Source: a virus. Taken from it: DNA of 45,729 nucleotides. How positions within the stretch are numbered: position 1 is the stretch's first letter; every line of letters starts with the position of its first letter. This document shows positions 1 through 7,756 of this stretch, one piece after another. Where the stretch lies: positions 1 to 45,729 of the IMG/VR virus record IMGVR_UViG_3300027747_002773. One strand, written 5' to 3'. The notes under the pieces are model-generated. The model worked only from the letters and a program-made list of their open reading frames with translations. It ran no database searches and was not told where the DNA came from. The translations under genes were made by a program, and so were the position numbers.

Positions 1-835
1 CATTCTTCATGCCAGGCAGAATAGCATCCATATGCCAACCACGCCGACTAGGACGAGCAAATGTGAAGTCGTTTTTGATAGTGCTTTGAACCTGTTGCTC
101 CAGTAATTCCTTCCAGCCAATCATAGGCTGAGTGAGGTCCTTGATAAGACGCTTGACCCCACTCGGCACATTGCCAGCACCAGAAGCTTGTGCTGCATTA
201 ATAATGGCTTCTTTAATTTCATCCCGAATCTGGCGACGGTCTTCCGCAGTCAGTTTAACAGGTCCTTTGCCGTTTACAGGATTGTTGCTATCATTGCCTT
301 CACCACTGCCCTCGTCATCTTCACTGTCCATGTGCTCATCCAAAAGCATCTTGGTAAGCTGATCAATATTGATCCTGTCAGCATTTTTATAGAGGTCATC
401 ATAGACCTCTTCACCACTCCAACCCTTGTACTTGGGATCATACAGCATGCCCACCACAGTGATTTTTTCACCGACCCCAGATTCGATGAGGTCAGCGTTC
501 ACACAATAGTCATCAGCAATGTTCCACAGTTTCGGATCACGAGAGCCACGACGACCCATGTGATCGTATACAACATGCAGCACTTCATGACCACATAAAA
601 ATTCACACTGTTTCAGTGGCATCTTATTAATGAATTCGCTGTTGTAATAGAAGTGACGACCATCAGTGGCTGCAGTCTGACACCAATCATCAGCATTGAC
701 CAGCTGAAGGCGAGTAACAAGATTGCCATAAAAAGGTTGACGTAGCAATAGACCAATACGAGCTGTAATCAGCTTTTCACGAGCAGCAGCATCGACCTTC
801 GGATTAGTTTTTGTGTTCTCAGCGATTGCGTCCAT
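1..835 (-). CDS. Putative metallopeptidase (DUF2201-like), C-terminus outside the window
   Basis: This gene runs off the left edge, so only its first 278 codons are visible. The start is the ATG at 833-835, preceded by AAGGAG. The N-terminal domain carries HEVLH at residues 83-87 with a further His at 92, a zinc-metallopeptidase signature as in the putative metallopeptidase domain (DUF2201) that usually precedes a VWA-like domain. An acidic, Gly/Ser-rich linker follows around residues 168-190. It sits directly downstream of a MoxR-type AAA+ ATPase, the usual partner of VWA/metallopeptidase proteins, so the two probably act together in remodelling or maturing a protein complex. The substrate is unknown. 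It has its own TTGACA/TATAAT promoter at 863-892. The family assignment rests on the motif and on context. Confidence 0.75.
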   Translation of the reverse strand, partial: MDAIAENTKTNPKVDAAAREKLITARIGLLLRQPFYGNLVTRLQLVNADDWCQTAATDGRHFYYNSEFINKMPLKQCEFLCGHEVLHVVYDHMGRRGSRDPKLWNIADDYCVNADLIESGVGEKITVVGMLYDPKYKGWSGEEVYDDLYKNADRINIDQLTKMLLDEHMDSEDDEGSGEGNDSNNPVNGKGPVKLTAEDRRQIRDEIKEAIINAAQASGAGNVPSGVKRLIKDLTQPMIGWKELLEQQVQSTIKNDFTFARPSRRGWHMDAILPGMKN

Positions 836-862
836 AGTATACTCCTTACATTATTTACAGAC

Positions 863-892
863 ATTATACTCCCCAGAGGGGCAACCTGTCAA
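863..892 (-). promoter_or_regulatory. sigma70-type early promoter for the metallopeptidase gene
   Basis: Read on the minus strand, TTGACA (887-892) and TATAAT (863-868) both match consensus perfectly with an 18-nt spacer. It lies about 30 nt upstream of the start codon at 835. The -35 is extended as CGGTTGACA, a context shared with the promoters at 2119-2147 and 2435-2463. Between the MoxR stop (987) and this site is an A/T-rich stretch with a weak AAGAGG/CCTCTT stem followed by a T-run on the minus strand, which may terminate the upstream transcript. Confidence 0.75.
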
Positions 893-986
893 CCGTTTGA
901 ACCAATAAAAAATAGAAAAAAATCAATAACTTACAAAGAGGACTTACGGATTTCGCCTGCCTCTTGTCCGTGACTAAGGGACTCTG

Positions 987-2087
987 TTACTTGCCGCTTG
1001 CAGCAATAATGTATTTTCCAAAGCGCTGGTGGAACTCGTTAAAGTTCGACATTTTACCCGGCACCATCGGCAGATTATAGGTAGTCAGCGCCACTCGCGC
1101 ACCCATCACCACCAACTCAGTGGTAAAGTTATCCATCGTAAACTTCAGAAAGTTGTCAGCCATGGCGTGCCAATCAGCAATCTTGTCCTTGCCCAGCTTC
1201 TTATGCTGTTCCTGAAGCTCATAGCACATGGAAATCGTCAGCGAATACATAGCCGAGATATCCTTGGTTTTGAGTTCCTTGACCTTTCCCGAGAGAACAT
1301 CTTCGGGGTTAGGCATTTGACCTGACACCTTGCGGTGAGCCATGAACTTCACCGCCAAACCTTCACCCACAGTGCCTGAAATCAAGTCGGTGAGTTCCGA
1401 GTCAGTGGCATCCGCATCCTCAAGAAACTGTGACACAAAGGTCCAGCTACGAGGAGTAGCAAAGCTACGCGAGGCGCTCTTGGCATCAAATTCCATGAGG
1501 TCCTGTTTGGCAAAGCTGAGGTAACCTACAACGTCCTTGTGAATGTTTTTGCCCACCGCCCACTGAAACCAGCTGTCGAAGTCAGCGCGGACCTCAAGGT
1601 GAACAAAGCGATTCGCCAGCGGACTCGGCATGCGATAGGTCACACCCTTGTCAGATTCGCGATTGCCAGCAGCCACGATAACCACGTTATCAGGCAGCTT
1701 GTACTTGCCGCTGCGACGATTCAGAATCAGCTGGTAACCAGCAGCTTGCACGGCGGGTGCAGCCGAATTCATCTCGTCCAAGAACAGCACCACAATCGGG
1801 TACTGACTGGCAAGTTCCTCGTCGGGCAGGTCAATCGGCGGAGCCCAGTCCATGACTTCCTTGTTCTTATTGAAGAACGGAATGCCACGAATATCAGTAG
1901 GTTCCATCTGACCCATACGCAGGTCAATCATATAACCACCAAGGTCTTCAGTGAGGCCAGCCACCAATTCAGACTTGCCGATACCCGGAGGACCCCACAA
2001 GAACACAGGACGCTTAGCCTTGAACGCCCGAAGAACACGCGAGCGAGCTTCAGACGGCGTAATAGTACGATTTTCAGTCACGGACAT
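987..2087 (-). CDS. MoxR-type AAA+ ATPase
   Basis: 366 residues. Walker A is GPPGIGKS at residues 32-39 and Walker B is LFLDE at 101-105, followed by a sensor-like VVIVAAGN segment. The arrangement and length are those of MoxR/RavA-type AAA+ ATPases, which work with VWA or metallopeptidase partners as chaperone-like remodelling machines. The adjacent downstream gene encodes a HEVLH metallopeptidase, which supports a two-component module. The ATG at 2085-2087 follows AAGGAG. A perfect TTGACA-17-TATAAT promoter lies at 2119-2147, suggesting early expression by host RNA polymerase. The region is visibly richer in G+C than the rest of the window. The target complex cannot be deduced. Confidence 0.85.
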   Translation of the reverse strand: MSVTENRTITPSEARSRVLRAFKAKRPVFLWGPPGIGKSELVAGLTEDLGGYMIDLRMGQMEPTDIRGIPFFNKNKEVMDWAPPIDLPDEELASQYPIVVLFLDEMNSAAPAVQAAGYQLILNRRSGKYKLPDNVVIVAAGNRESDKGVTYRMPSPLANRFVHLEVRADFDSWFQWAVGKNIHKDVVGYLSFAKQDLMEFDAKSASRSFATPRSWTFVSQFLEDADATDSELTDLISGTVGEGLAVKFMAHRKVSGQMPNPEDVLSGKVKELKTKDISAMYSLTISMCYELQEQHKKLGKDKIADWHAMADNFLKFTMDNFTTELVVMGARVALTTYNLPMVPGKMSNFNEFHQRFGKYIIAASGK

Positions 2088-2118
2088 AAATTACTCCTTA
2101 GTCACAATTTGTGCAAGT

Positions 2119-2147
2119 ATTATAGCTTGCGTGCGGTAGCTTGTCAA
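2119..2147 (-). promoter_or_regulatory. Consensus sigma70-type promoter for moxR
   Basis: Minus-strand TTGACA (2142-2147) and TATAAT (2119-2124) have a 17-nt spacer, all at consensus. It sits about 30 nt upstream of the moxR start and overlaps the stop end of the 83-residue gene. The -35 context CGGTTGACA is shared with neighbouring promoters. Confidence 0.8.
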
Positions 2148-2150
2148 CCG

Positions 2151-2402
2151 TTAAACGCAGCCAAACTCCGAAAAATTCACAACGGCCAGCGCCGCCAGCG
2201 AACGGCTGCTGCCTACGCAAAGCTTGTTGCCGACCACATCGGAGCTGTACCATTCACCTTTGTAATAGTGAACGCTGCCCTGAGTTTTGAGTTCCAAGTC
2301 CAACACCGAAAACGCAGTGTCGGTGATCGGCCACAGCCAGCAAGCCTGCTCAGCCTCATCCTCATACTCGCATTCCCACGCAATGGCAATCAGGTCACTC
2401 AT
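2151..2402 (-). CDS. Small hypothetical protein (83 aa)
   Basis: 83 residues, acidic N-terminal half with several Trp, and no recognisable domain or membrane segment. It lies between two consensus early promoters (2435-2463 upstream, 2119-2147 overlapping its end), so it is probably an early monocistronic gene. It is GC-rich compared with genes further right. Its function is unknown; small early phage proteins of this type are often host-takeover factors, but nothing in the sequence shows that here. Confidence 0.55.
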   Translation of the reverse strand: MSDLIAIAWECEYEDEAEQACWLWPITDTAFSVLDLELKTQGSVHYYKGEWYSSDVVGNKLCVGSSRSLAALAVVNFSEFGCV

Positions 2403-2434
2403 GCTAGATGCTCCGTTTCGTTCAATATGTGCGT

Positions 2435-2463
2435 ATTCTATATAGCCAAACCAGTGTTGTCAA
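2435..2463 (-). promoter_or_regulatory. sigma70-type early promoter
   Basis: Minus-strand TTGACA (2458-2463), 17-nt spacer, TAGAAT (2435-2440). It lies about 33 nt upstream of the ATG at 2402 and has the same CGGTTGACA -35 context as the two promoters to its left. Confidence 0.65.
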
Positions 2464-2540
2464 CCGTTTGGCAAAAATAATTTTAGGCGCATGGCAGCAT
2501 CAATGTACTGATCAGACAAGTTTCTTTCAAGCAATTTTAA

Positions 2541-2612
2541 CTAAGTGATTGATTTTGTTAGATTTTTGCTCAGGACTGAGCAGTGGCACAGCTTATCTAA
2601 GTGATTGATTTT
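2541..2612. repeat. 16-bp direct repeat flanking a small hairpin
   Basis: CTAAGTGATTGATTTT occurs at 2541-2556 and again at 2597-2612. Between the copies is an inverted repeat GCTCAG-GA-CTGAGC (2568-2581). The second copy overlaps the 3' end of the 125-residue gene by two bases. The 2464-2610 stretch otherwise contains no gene. The repeat could be a regulatory site or a relic of a small duplication. Confidence 0.5.
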
Positions 2613-2988
2613 ATTGACTTTCTAGATTGTCTAGATAGCAAGCCAAGTCGCCGGCATGGAGATTCAGCATTATAGCGTCCTTTTCGCTGAGTACATAAAT
2701 ATAGCAAAACTTAAGGTAATAAGGTTCATCGAACAGGCGTTCTAACTGAAGCATTATTTTTGGAGTGACAGTCTGGTTGGTAGGCAATGGAATTTCATGG
2801 AAATGTAATTTTGCCTTGCTGAAAAATTTAAATCCTGCACTAGTCAGACGGAGACTAACAGGATTGATGGGGTTCTGCCACCAAGCAGCGCGAACATTAT
2901 CGATAACTGAGAAGTCTATGCCTATCTCAGTTAGAACTAGCTCTTCATAGTGTCGTTTTTTATCAGGGAAATATTTGTTCGCCTGCAC
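2611..2988 (-). CDS. Hypothetical protein (125 aa)
   Basis: 125 residues with no family recognised. The reading frame opens with GTG at 2986-2988 and overlaps the end of the upstream gene by 26 bp. No clear Shine-Dalgarno precedes it, so translation may be coupled or the start may lie elsewhere. The protein is rich in aromatic residues (AAWWQNP near residue 35) and has no membrane segment. It belongs to a run of small unknown genes behind a late-type promoter box at 3271-3278. Confidence 0.5.
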   Translation of the reverse strand: MQANKYFPDKKRHYEELVLTEIGIDFSVIDNVRAAWWQNPINPVSLRLTSAGFKFFSKAKLHFHEIPLPTNQTVTPKIMLQLERLFDEPYYLKFCYIYVLSEKDAIMLNLHAGDLACYLDNLESQ

Positions 2989-3250
2989 GTAAAAGAACCA
3001 CGCTGAATTTGTCAGTCTTGTAAAGACTATTCAGCTTTTTAGCCAGATTGATAGCATGACCTTTGTTACTGAAACTAACTTTTTTGTATTTTGGCCCTGG
3101 GTAGCCTACTAGGATATTGTGAGTCTTTAGATTTATGGGCAATTGGTCATAGAATACAGCCCATATACCCTCACTAGCCAAGACCTGATCACTTTTATAA
3201 TTGCTTTTGTTTACATGTTCTAACAGAACTATGGGTTTTGGTCTACTCAT
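2963..3250 (-). CDS. Hypothetical protein (95 aa)
   Basis: 95 residues, basic, with no recognisable family. The ATG at 3248-3250 is preceded by GAGGATAAGACTA, an acceptable ribosome-binding site. It is the first gene behind a GATAAATA box at 3271-3278 and is followed by an overlapping gene. Function unknown. Confidence 0.55.
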   Translation of the reverse strand: MSRPKPIVLLEHVNKSNYKSDQVLASEGIWAVFYDQLPINLKTHNILVGYPGPKYKKVSFSNKGHAINLAKKLNSLYKTDKFSVVLLRAGEQIFP

Positions 3251-3270
3251 TAGTCTTATCCTCGATAATG

Positions 3271-3278
3271 TATTTATC
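3271..3278 (-). promoter_or_regulatory. T4-type late promoter box
   Basis: GATAAATA on the minus strand matches the NATAAATA core of T4-like late promoters (TATAAATA in T4). It lies 20 nt upstream of the ATG at 3250, as expected for a late promoter with a short leader. Confidence 0.45.
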
Positions 3279-3295
3279 TTGGATAACAGCGCACT

Positions 3296-3523
3296 TTACT
3301 TAAAACCCCCACCGTCCATGCCAATCTGTATTGGTGAAACTGTTTCAGTGGGGGCAGTTTGTCTACTTATTTCTGAAATTTGAGCCAATAATGCAAATAT
3401 TTCAGCATGCAGATTACGTGCGTCCACTGCAGACAATACCAAATCACGTTGGCGAGTTTGATTCATAATACGAACTTTGTCGTTGAACATTTTCAGTGGT
3501 AAAGTTAAACATGGTTCAGACAT
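3296..3523 (-). CDS. Hypothetical small protein (75 aa)
   Basis: 75 residues, predicted largely helical (LSAVDARNLHAEIFALLAQI around residues 29-48), ending in a Gly-rich tail. The ATG at 3521-3523 follows AGGAAAA with good spacing. It overlaps the end of the 155-residue gene by 19 bp. No family recognised. Confidence 0.55.
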   Translation of the reverse strand: MSEPCLTLPLKMFNDKVRIMNQTRQRDLVLSAVDARNLHAEIFALLAQISEISRQTAPTETVSPIQIGMDGGGFK

Positions 3524-3972
3524 GGTTGATTTTCCTGTAATTCTTGTTCACTGTGAAATGGCCCTAGATATTGATATCGTTTGATAGTAATCAACTTTGG
3601 GCAGAATGATTGTACCCATGTATCGTTTTGAAAAATCCAATAATGTCCTGCACAAAAAAAACACTTGCTTTTAATAGTTTTGGTATAAATTGGAATGCGT
3701 TGCTGTAGATCAAATACTGCATTATATGCTCGACCCTGAATTGGAAAACCATGTACCTCAGGCAGATGCGTATTTTTAAATTCAGATTTCGCAATCTGAA
3801 TATTGTATTTGTTTTTAAGCATTTTAAAACTAGCAAACATTTCTCGTTTAGAGCCGAATACCAACGCTACGCCACCTTCATCTACCGCTTGAATAGTAGC
3901 AACTTTTTGTCCGCTGTCCTCCAAGATCCAAAATTTATTTTTGACCACTGGTTTAGCTATTAATACGCTCAT
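3505..3972 (-). CDS. Hypothetical protein with Cys pair (155 aa)
   Basis: 155 residues. The N-terminal half has alternating beta-type segments. The C-terminal half contains CFFC (about residues 104-107) and a third Cys in SFCPKL, which could form a small metal site. The ATG overlaps the stop of the upstream gene (ATGA), indicating translational coupling. No function is recognised; similar proteins occur as unknowns in T4-like marine phages (from memory, not checked). Confidence 0.6.
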   Translation of the reverse strand: MSVLIAKPVVKNKFWILEDSGQKVATIQAVDEGGVALVFGSKREMFASFKMLKNKYNIQIAKSEFKNTHLPEVHGFPIQGRAYNAVFDLQQRIPIYTKTIKSKCFFCAGHYWIFQNDTWVQSFCPKLITIKRYQYLGPFHSEQELQENQPCLNHV

Positions 3973-4256
3973 CGAATCATCTCCATACTTAGAATCTGTG
4001 CGATACCCTCATTAAATGGTTCTTCTTGCCCTAGCACATAAGTCACACAATGATCTGTGCCATGGGGATTATATCGCATAACTTGTAGCACAGTGCCACC
4101 ACGAGCAGGTATCACATTTAAACGATACCCTTGTTCTACGTCAGAGATATTATTAGGTTTTTTTACCCCAACAAGTTGATTCTTATCTTCGATTAAATGC
4201 TGGTTTTCCGAAGCCCAGCGGCATTTTCTAATAAACCAACGATCAAACCATTTCAT
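3969..4256 (-). CDS. Hypothetical protein, MKWFDRW start (95 aa)
   Basis: 95 residues from the ATG at 4254-4256. I chose this start because GGGAGAG lies six bases upstream and because an earlier in-frame start would run into the nuclease gene. The N-terminus is rich in Trp and basic residues. I recall similar sequences among unknowns of T4-like cyanophages. No domain or function is recognised. It overlaps the next gene by ATGA. Confidence 0.6.
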   Translation of the reverse strand: MKWFDRWFIRKCRWASENQHLIEDKNQLVGVKKPNNISDVEQGYRLNVIPARGGTVLQVMRYNPHGTDHCVTYVLGQEEPFNEGIAQILSMEMIR

Positions 4257-4281
4257 AATTTTCTCTCCCATATTAATTGAC

Positions 4282-5295
4282 TCATGCTGATTCTCGAATA
4301 CGAACAGATTCAGGATATTCTGCACACAGAAAATCCACGTAGTTTTGTGCTTGGTCGCTGATACGATTCAACGAATACTTGCCGCAGAACTTGAGGAATT
4401 TGGTGCCTACTTGACTGATATTCTTGGACACTGAGTTCTCAGCAATAGTTTCCGTTATCCACGCACGCACATGCTCAGGCTGAGCAGTCAAGTCTACCAG
4501 CACACGATTGCGTTCATAATCGTCTAGCACACGATGTTCTATGCCATCGTGATCGACCCAGCGTTGCAGCATCAGATTATTCCAAGCCCACCCACGACTA
4601 GTTCTATCTGCATACGCTTCTTGTAATCCTACTTTGTTTTTCGAACCTTTGGTACGGACCCCAGGGTAAGCGCTGAAAACATTATCTGACGAATCGCCGC
4701 GAATGCATTTTTCGAATAGGATCCATTGGGGGTCTGGAATCTTTTTAGGTTCTTTAGTTTTTTTATCTTGCACTGGGGCACCTTTTTTGTCAAAGATGCC
4801 TTCGATTGTGTGGAGTTCATCAGTAATTCCGTTATATTGCTTGACATTTTTTGCTAATAGTTGATGGAAATCAGTGTCACTGCTGACAATAATATGTTGA
4901 TCGTTTGGATGAGCTTGAATCCAACCAGCAATCAAATCATCTGCTTCTAGTGATTCGTGACGTAAACAAGTACAGTTGCTTTTTTCTTGCAGAAAAGTTT
5001 TTAGATCATCCAGTGACTGCCAGAACATTTTGTCTTCGACCTGTTCTGGCTCGGTGAGTGCAGCACGGGCTGCAGCACGATTCTTTTTATACGGCTTATA
5101 GAAGTCTTTTCGCCAGCTGCGTCCTTCAAGGCAAATCACTACATGATCGGCACGCTGTTCTCGCCAAACTTTGGCGATACTATTCAGCGTTACATGTATA
5201 GCAAATGCTGTTTTTTCTTCAGCATTTTGCGAACGGTTTGCTGAAAATCTAGCACGGAAAAATGTGTTTGTGAGATCGACAAGTAAGTATTTCAT
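4282..5295 (-). CDS. rnh: FEN-type 5'-3' exonuclease / RNase H
   Basis: 337 residues of the flap endonuclease/5' nuclease superfamily, which in T4 removes RNA primers from Okazaki fragments. Acidic metal-binding residues are visible in order: D7 (LLVDLT), E117/D119/D120 (LEADDLIAGW), D140/D142 (SSDTDF) and D201/D204 (IRGDSSDN). T4 RNase H is about 305 residues, so the length fits. It belongs with the clamp and polymerase genes further right. The ATG at 5293-5295 lies within the 3' arm of a perfect 9-bp hairpin (5293-5320), with a TTGACA/TATAAC promoter overlapping. The mRNA may therefore be almost leaderless or regulated at its start. Confidence 0.85.
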   Translation of the reverse strand: MKYLLVDLTNTFFRARFSANRSQNAEEKTAFAIHVTLNSIAKVWREQRADHVVICLEGRSWRKDFYKPYKKNRAAARAALTEPEQVEDKMFWQSLDDLKTFLQEKSNCTCLRHESLEADDLIAGWIQAHPNDQHIIVSSDTDFHQLLAKNVKQYNGITDELHTIEGIFDKKGAPVQDKKTKEPKKIPDPQWILFEKCIRGDSSDNVFSAYPGVRTKGSKNKVGLQEAYADRTSRGWAWNNLMLQRWVDHDGIEHRVLDDYERNRVLVDLTAQPEHVRAWITETIAENSVSKNISQVGTKFLKFCGKYSLNRISDQAQNYVDFLCAEYPESVRIRESA

Positions 5296-5320
5296 GGCGC
5301 TATGTTATAACAGCGCCATG
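5293..5320 (-). promoter_or_regulatory. Hairpin covering the nuclease start codon
   Basis: CATGGCGCT (5293-5301) and AGCGCCATG (5312-5320) form a perfect 9-bp stem with a 10-nt loop containing GTTATAAC. The start ATG of the FEN nuclease is inside the stem and no Shine-Dalgarno is visible. It could be an operator for a protein (palindromic DNA) or an RNA structure that hides the start codon. Confidence 0.5.
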
Positions 5321-5330
5321 AATCTGTCAA
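5304..5330 (-). promoter_or_regulatory. Putative sigma70-type promoter overlapping the palindrome
   Basis: Minus-strand TTGACA (5325-5330) and TATAAC (5304-5309) are separated by 15 nt, a short spacer. The predicted start would fall a few bases before the nuclease ATG. Confidence 0.4.
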
Positions 5331-5336
5331 GAGTTT

Positions 5337-6518
5337 TTACGACCAATTTTGTGTAACGTAGAATTCTTCAGCATATCCATCACGCAGCCAGTAGCGATTG
5401 CGTTCTAGGTTGATGATTTCTCCAATAAAATTAGTGTTTATTTCCAGACTTACTGAATTTTGAGGTACGCCATTGAATCCACTGCGACATTCATGATTCA
5501 CACTGTAGAAAGACTTGCTGACCTTGGCAATGGTAGTTAGATACTTTTTCAGCGCGTCATTTGGCATTTCTGGCATGCTGTCGGTGTTATAGACTAAATC
5601 AACCATTTCATCACTATCGTAGAATTGTTCTGGCGTGAGGAACTTAATGGGTGCATCATGCGTTTCAAACGGCAGTCTGACATTCTGTTTTCCAATATTA
5701 GTGCCAAGTTGGAAAGCTTGGGCTACTGAAACAGCTGGTAGATCTATCAATGTAATATCACGAAAACCCAACTGATAAAGCCAATAAGCTACATATCCCA
5801 CACCTCCGCCTATTTCCACAATCTTAGAATCTGTAGTGAATTTGCTGTTGATCTTTAATGCAACATACAATGCTGAGATATCACGATCGGTCATGATGCC
5901 ATACGGTGTATCCATGCCCCAAATACCACCTTGCCAACGAGGTGCGTGGAAATCAGGAATAGTGGTAGCTAGCTTTTGTGCTAGACCTGTTACCAAGTCA
6001 TTTACTGGCAGCACCACTGGACTAAATCCTTGCTCGCGATTTTGAATACCAATCACACCCATGTACTCACACACTCCCAGCAGAGTGTCATAGTGACGCA
6101 GTAATCGATATTTTGCTACATCAGAATCTTTCTTGATTGGCACAGTGTCCCAAACACCTTGACTGATACCATTCATAATAGGACTTTGATAAAGATTATT
6201 AAGAGTATCAAATGCAGACTGCAAATTATTGTTGCGAAGCTGTTCAAGAAAAACTTGGTGATCTTGTTGCAGATGTTTCCACATGTGCATTGGTTCATTT
6301 GGGTCTGGCTGTTCTAGATTGCTTAATTCAATGATGTAATCACGGAGTCTTTGCATGAAATCATGGTCATATGTTTGGTCGTTTGCTCCCCACTTGCCAA
6401 CAGGCGAAGTAGGTGTTTGGTAACCAGCTGGATTGAAATCTACATAGTCTATGTCGCGACTGAGGAAAATACGAACGTCATTGTTCGCATCTACCTGCTT
6501 TCTTAAAATTTGAGTCAT
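5337..6518 (-). CDS. Putative sugar O-methyltransferase
   Basis: 393 residues. A class I SAM-dependent methyltransferase core starts at the motif I glycine loop IVEIGGGVGYVAYWL (residues 233-247), followed by LIDLPAVSVAQAFQLG and a later VYNTDSMPEMP segment. This arrangement and the long N-terminal helical region fit the putative sugar O-methyltransferase family found in polysaccharide clusters and in some phages. The likely role is methylation of a glycan (host surface or virion). The ATG at 6516-6518 follows AAGGAAATAT. It is the last gene of the leftward run that includes queE and queD. Confidence 0.7.
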   Translation of the reverse strand: MTQILRKQVDANNDVRIFLSRDIDYVDFNPAGYQTPTSPVGKWGANDQTYDHDFMQRLRDYIIELSNLEQPDPNEPMHMWKHLQQDHQVFLEQLRNNNLQSAFDTLNNLYQSPIMNGISQGVWDTVPIKKDSDVAKYRLLRHYDTLLGVCEYMGVIGIQNREQGFSPVVLPVNDLVTGLAQKLATTIPDFHAPRWQGGIWGMDTPYGIMTDRDISALYVALKINSKFTTDSKIVEIGGGVGYVAYWLYQLGFRDITLIDLPAVSVAQAFQLGTNIGKQNVRLPFETHDAPIKFLTPEQFYDSDEMVDLVYNTDSMPEMPNDALKKYLTTIAKVSKSFYSVNHECRSGFNGVPQNSVSLEINTNFIGEIINLERNRYWLRDGYAEEFYVTQNWS

Positions 6519-6539
6519 ATATTTCCTTATTTAATGTTA

Positions 6540-6923
6540 TTAGGACACGCTAGTCTTGCCGTTGCCCATGTCTTCATACCCTACTTTACGCAGGGTAGCA
6601 TAATTGGCTTCCCATTGTTCATAATTTTCAGCCAATACATTTCGGCAAATATCCCTGAACCATAAATCTACCATATCATTATCAGTCTTGCCTTTGTACC
6701 CTGCACGAACTAAATTGGTGATGAATTTGTCATTCCAGTCTAGTTCAAACGCGCCATTGCCAATATTGTCTGGATCCAGTTCGACATTAAGAATTGCTAC
6801 ATATGGTTCACCTTTTTCGGTAGCAATTTCTTTGGCAGTCTTTTTAGGTTTTGCTACAGGCTTTGGTGTTTCTGTCGGTTTAGAGACAGGTTTCTGTTTT
6901 TTAAAAATGTCAAATAATGCCAT
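6540..6923 (-). CDS. Conserved hypothetical protein (127 aa)
   Basis: 127 residues from the ATG at 6921-6923 (MALFDIFKK); a longer frame would run back into queE. A Lys/Pro-rich linker (residues about 9-33) is followed by a compact domain with ELDPDNIGNGAFELDWND. I recall a closely similar unknown in T4-like cyanophages, which supports a real gene. GGGG lies about eight bases upstream of the ATG. No function is known. Confidence 0.6.
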   Translation of the reverse strand: MALFDIFKKQKPVSKPTETPKPVAKPKKTAKEIATEKGEPYVAILNVELDPDNIGNGAFELDWNDKFITNLVRAGYKGKTDNDMVDLWFRDICRNVLAENYEQWEANYATLRKVGYEDMGNGKTSVS

Positions 6924-6924
6924 A

Positions 6925-7755
6925 TTATGTACCCCATGCATTGCGGAAAAGAGGAATTTGTAAACGATCACTATAACGAAGCCCATGCTGCATGGCTAGT
7001 TCTGCCACTCGACGATTATTTAACGAATACACAGATTCAGTTCCTCCCACTGGCATTAAATACACAGGTCCATGAAATCCTGCATCGCGATATATATCAA
7101 TCGTTCTCAATGCTTCACCTGCGTCTTCTTCGGTGGCAATTACAAACTTCAAATATGTATAGCCTACTTTTGCATATTCACGTACAATTTGAGGCTTGAT
7201 AGCATCCTCCGAAGATTCTCCACTGCAACTCAGTTTAGGACTCACACTAAATGTGACTTCTTCCCAATCCCAAATATTTAATGCACTGATCAAGTCTTTA
7301 CTTAGTTTTTGAGTTCCATTTGTCTCAAAAGTAATTTCTTGAACATTTCGCATTTTTTCGTGCATCAATAAATCAGGATAACACCGCTGCCACCCAAGTA
7401 GTGGTTCGCCGCCAGTGATGACTAGATGTTCATCTCGCCATTCACCATGTGGCAGCAGTGCTATGATCTGTTCTACGATCTGTTCTGAATCCATTATAGG
7501 ACTCATATGCTTGAAGTTAGGATGCCAACTGGCATAACTATCGCAACCAGTGGATACCAAAGGTAGATCTCGATAGTCTGCATACTTGTTGGCATCAATA
7601 TCATCAGCTTCAGTACTGAGTTGTCCTCGTGGCATACCGAAGCCCTTACAAGAAAAATTGCAGCCAAAGGTGCGCAGAAAGATACTGGGAACTCCCATGT
7701 AACGACCTTCGCCTTGAACAGAATAAAACAGTTCTGAAACTTTGATCTTGCTCAT
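6925..7755 (-). CDS. queE: QueE-like 7-carboxy-7-deazaguanine synthase (radical SAM)
   Basis: 276 residues. QueE converts 6-carboxytetrahydropterin to 7-carboxy-7-deazaguanine (CDG). The N-terminus is typical (SELFYSVQGEGRYMG, residues 7-21), and TGGEPLLGW follows further on. The cluster Cys motif is unusual. C32 and C36 are in place (CNFSC), but the third Cys of the normal CX3CX2C is replaced by F39 after Lys-Gly. A Cys followed by Asp, as in the family CDT motif, appears only at C71 (TGCDSYASWHP). I read this as a 32-residue insertion between cluster cysteines. The start is the ATG at 7753-7755, with GAGG in the final codons of queD; the upstream TTG is less likely. Confidence 0.85.
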   Translation of the reverse strand: MSKIKVSELFYSVQGEGRYMGVPSIFLRTFGCNFSCKGFGMPRGQLSTEADDIDANKYADYRDLPLVSTGCDSYASWHPNFKHMSPIMDSEQIVEQIIALLPHGEWRDEHLVITGGEPLLGWQRCYPDLLMHEKMRNVQEITFETNGTQKLSKDLISALNIWDWEEVTFSVSPKLSCSGESSEDAIKPQIVREYAKVGYTYLKFVIATEEDAGEALRTIDIYRDAGFHGPVYLMPVGGTESVYSLNNRRVAELAMQHGLRYSDRLQIPLFRNAWGT

Positions 7756-7756
7756 A

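Noticed and set aside
1539-2480. 313-codon plus-strand open frame
   Set aside because: It is antisense to moxR and the neighbouring gene, which have clear motifs and promoters; no ribosome-binding site or recognisable domain.
2541-2612. CRISPR-like repeat
   Set aside because: Only two copies of 16 bp with one spacer-like interval, no cas genes.
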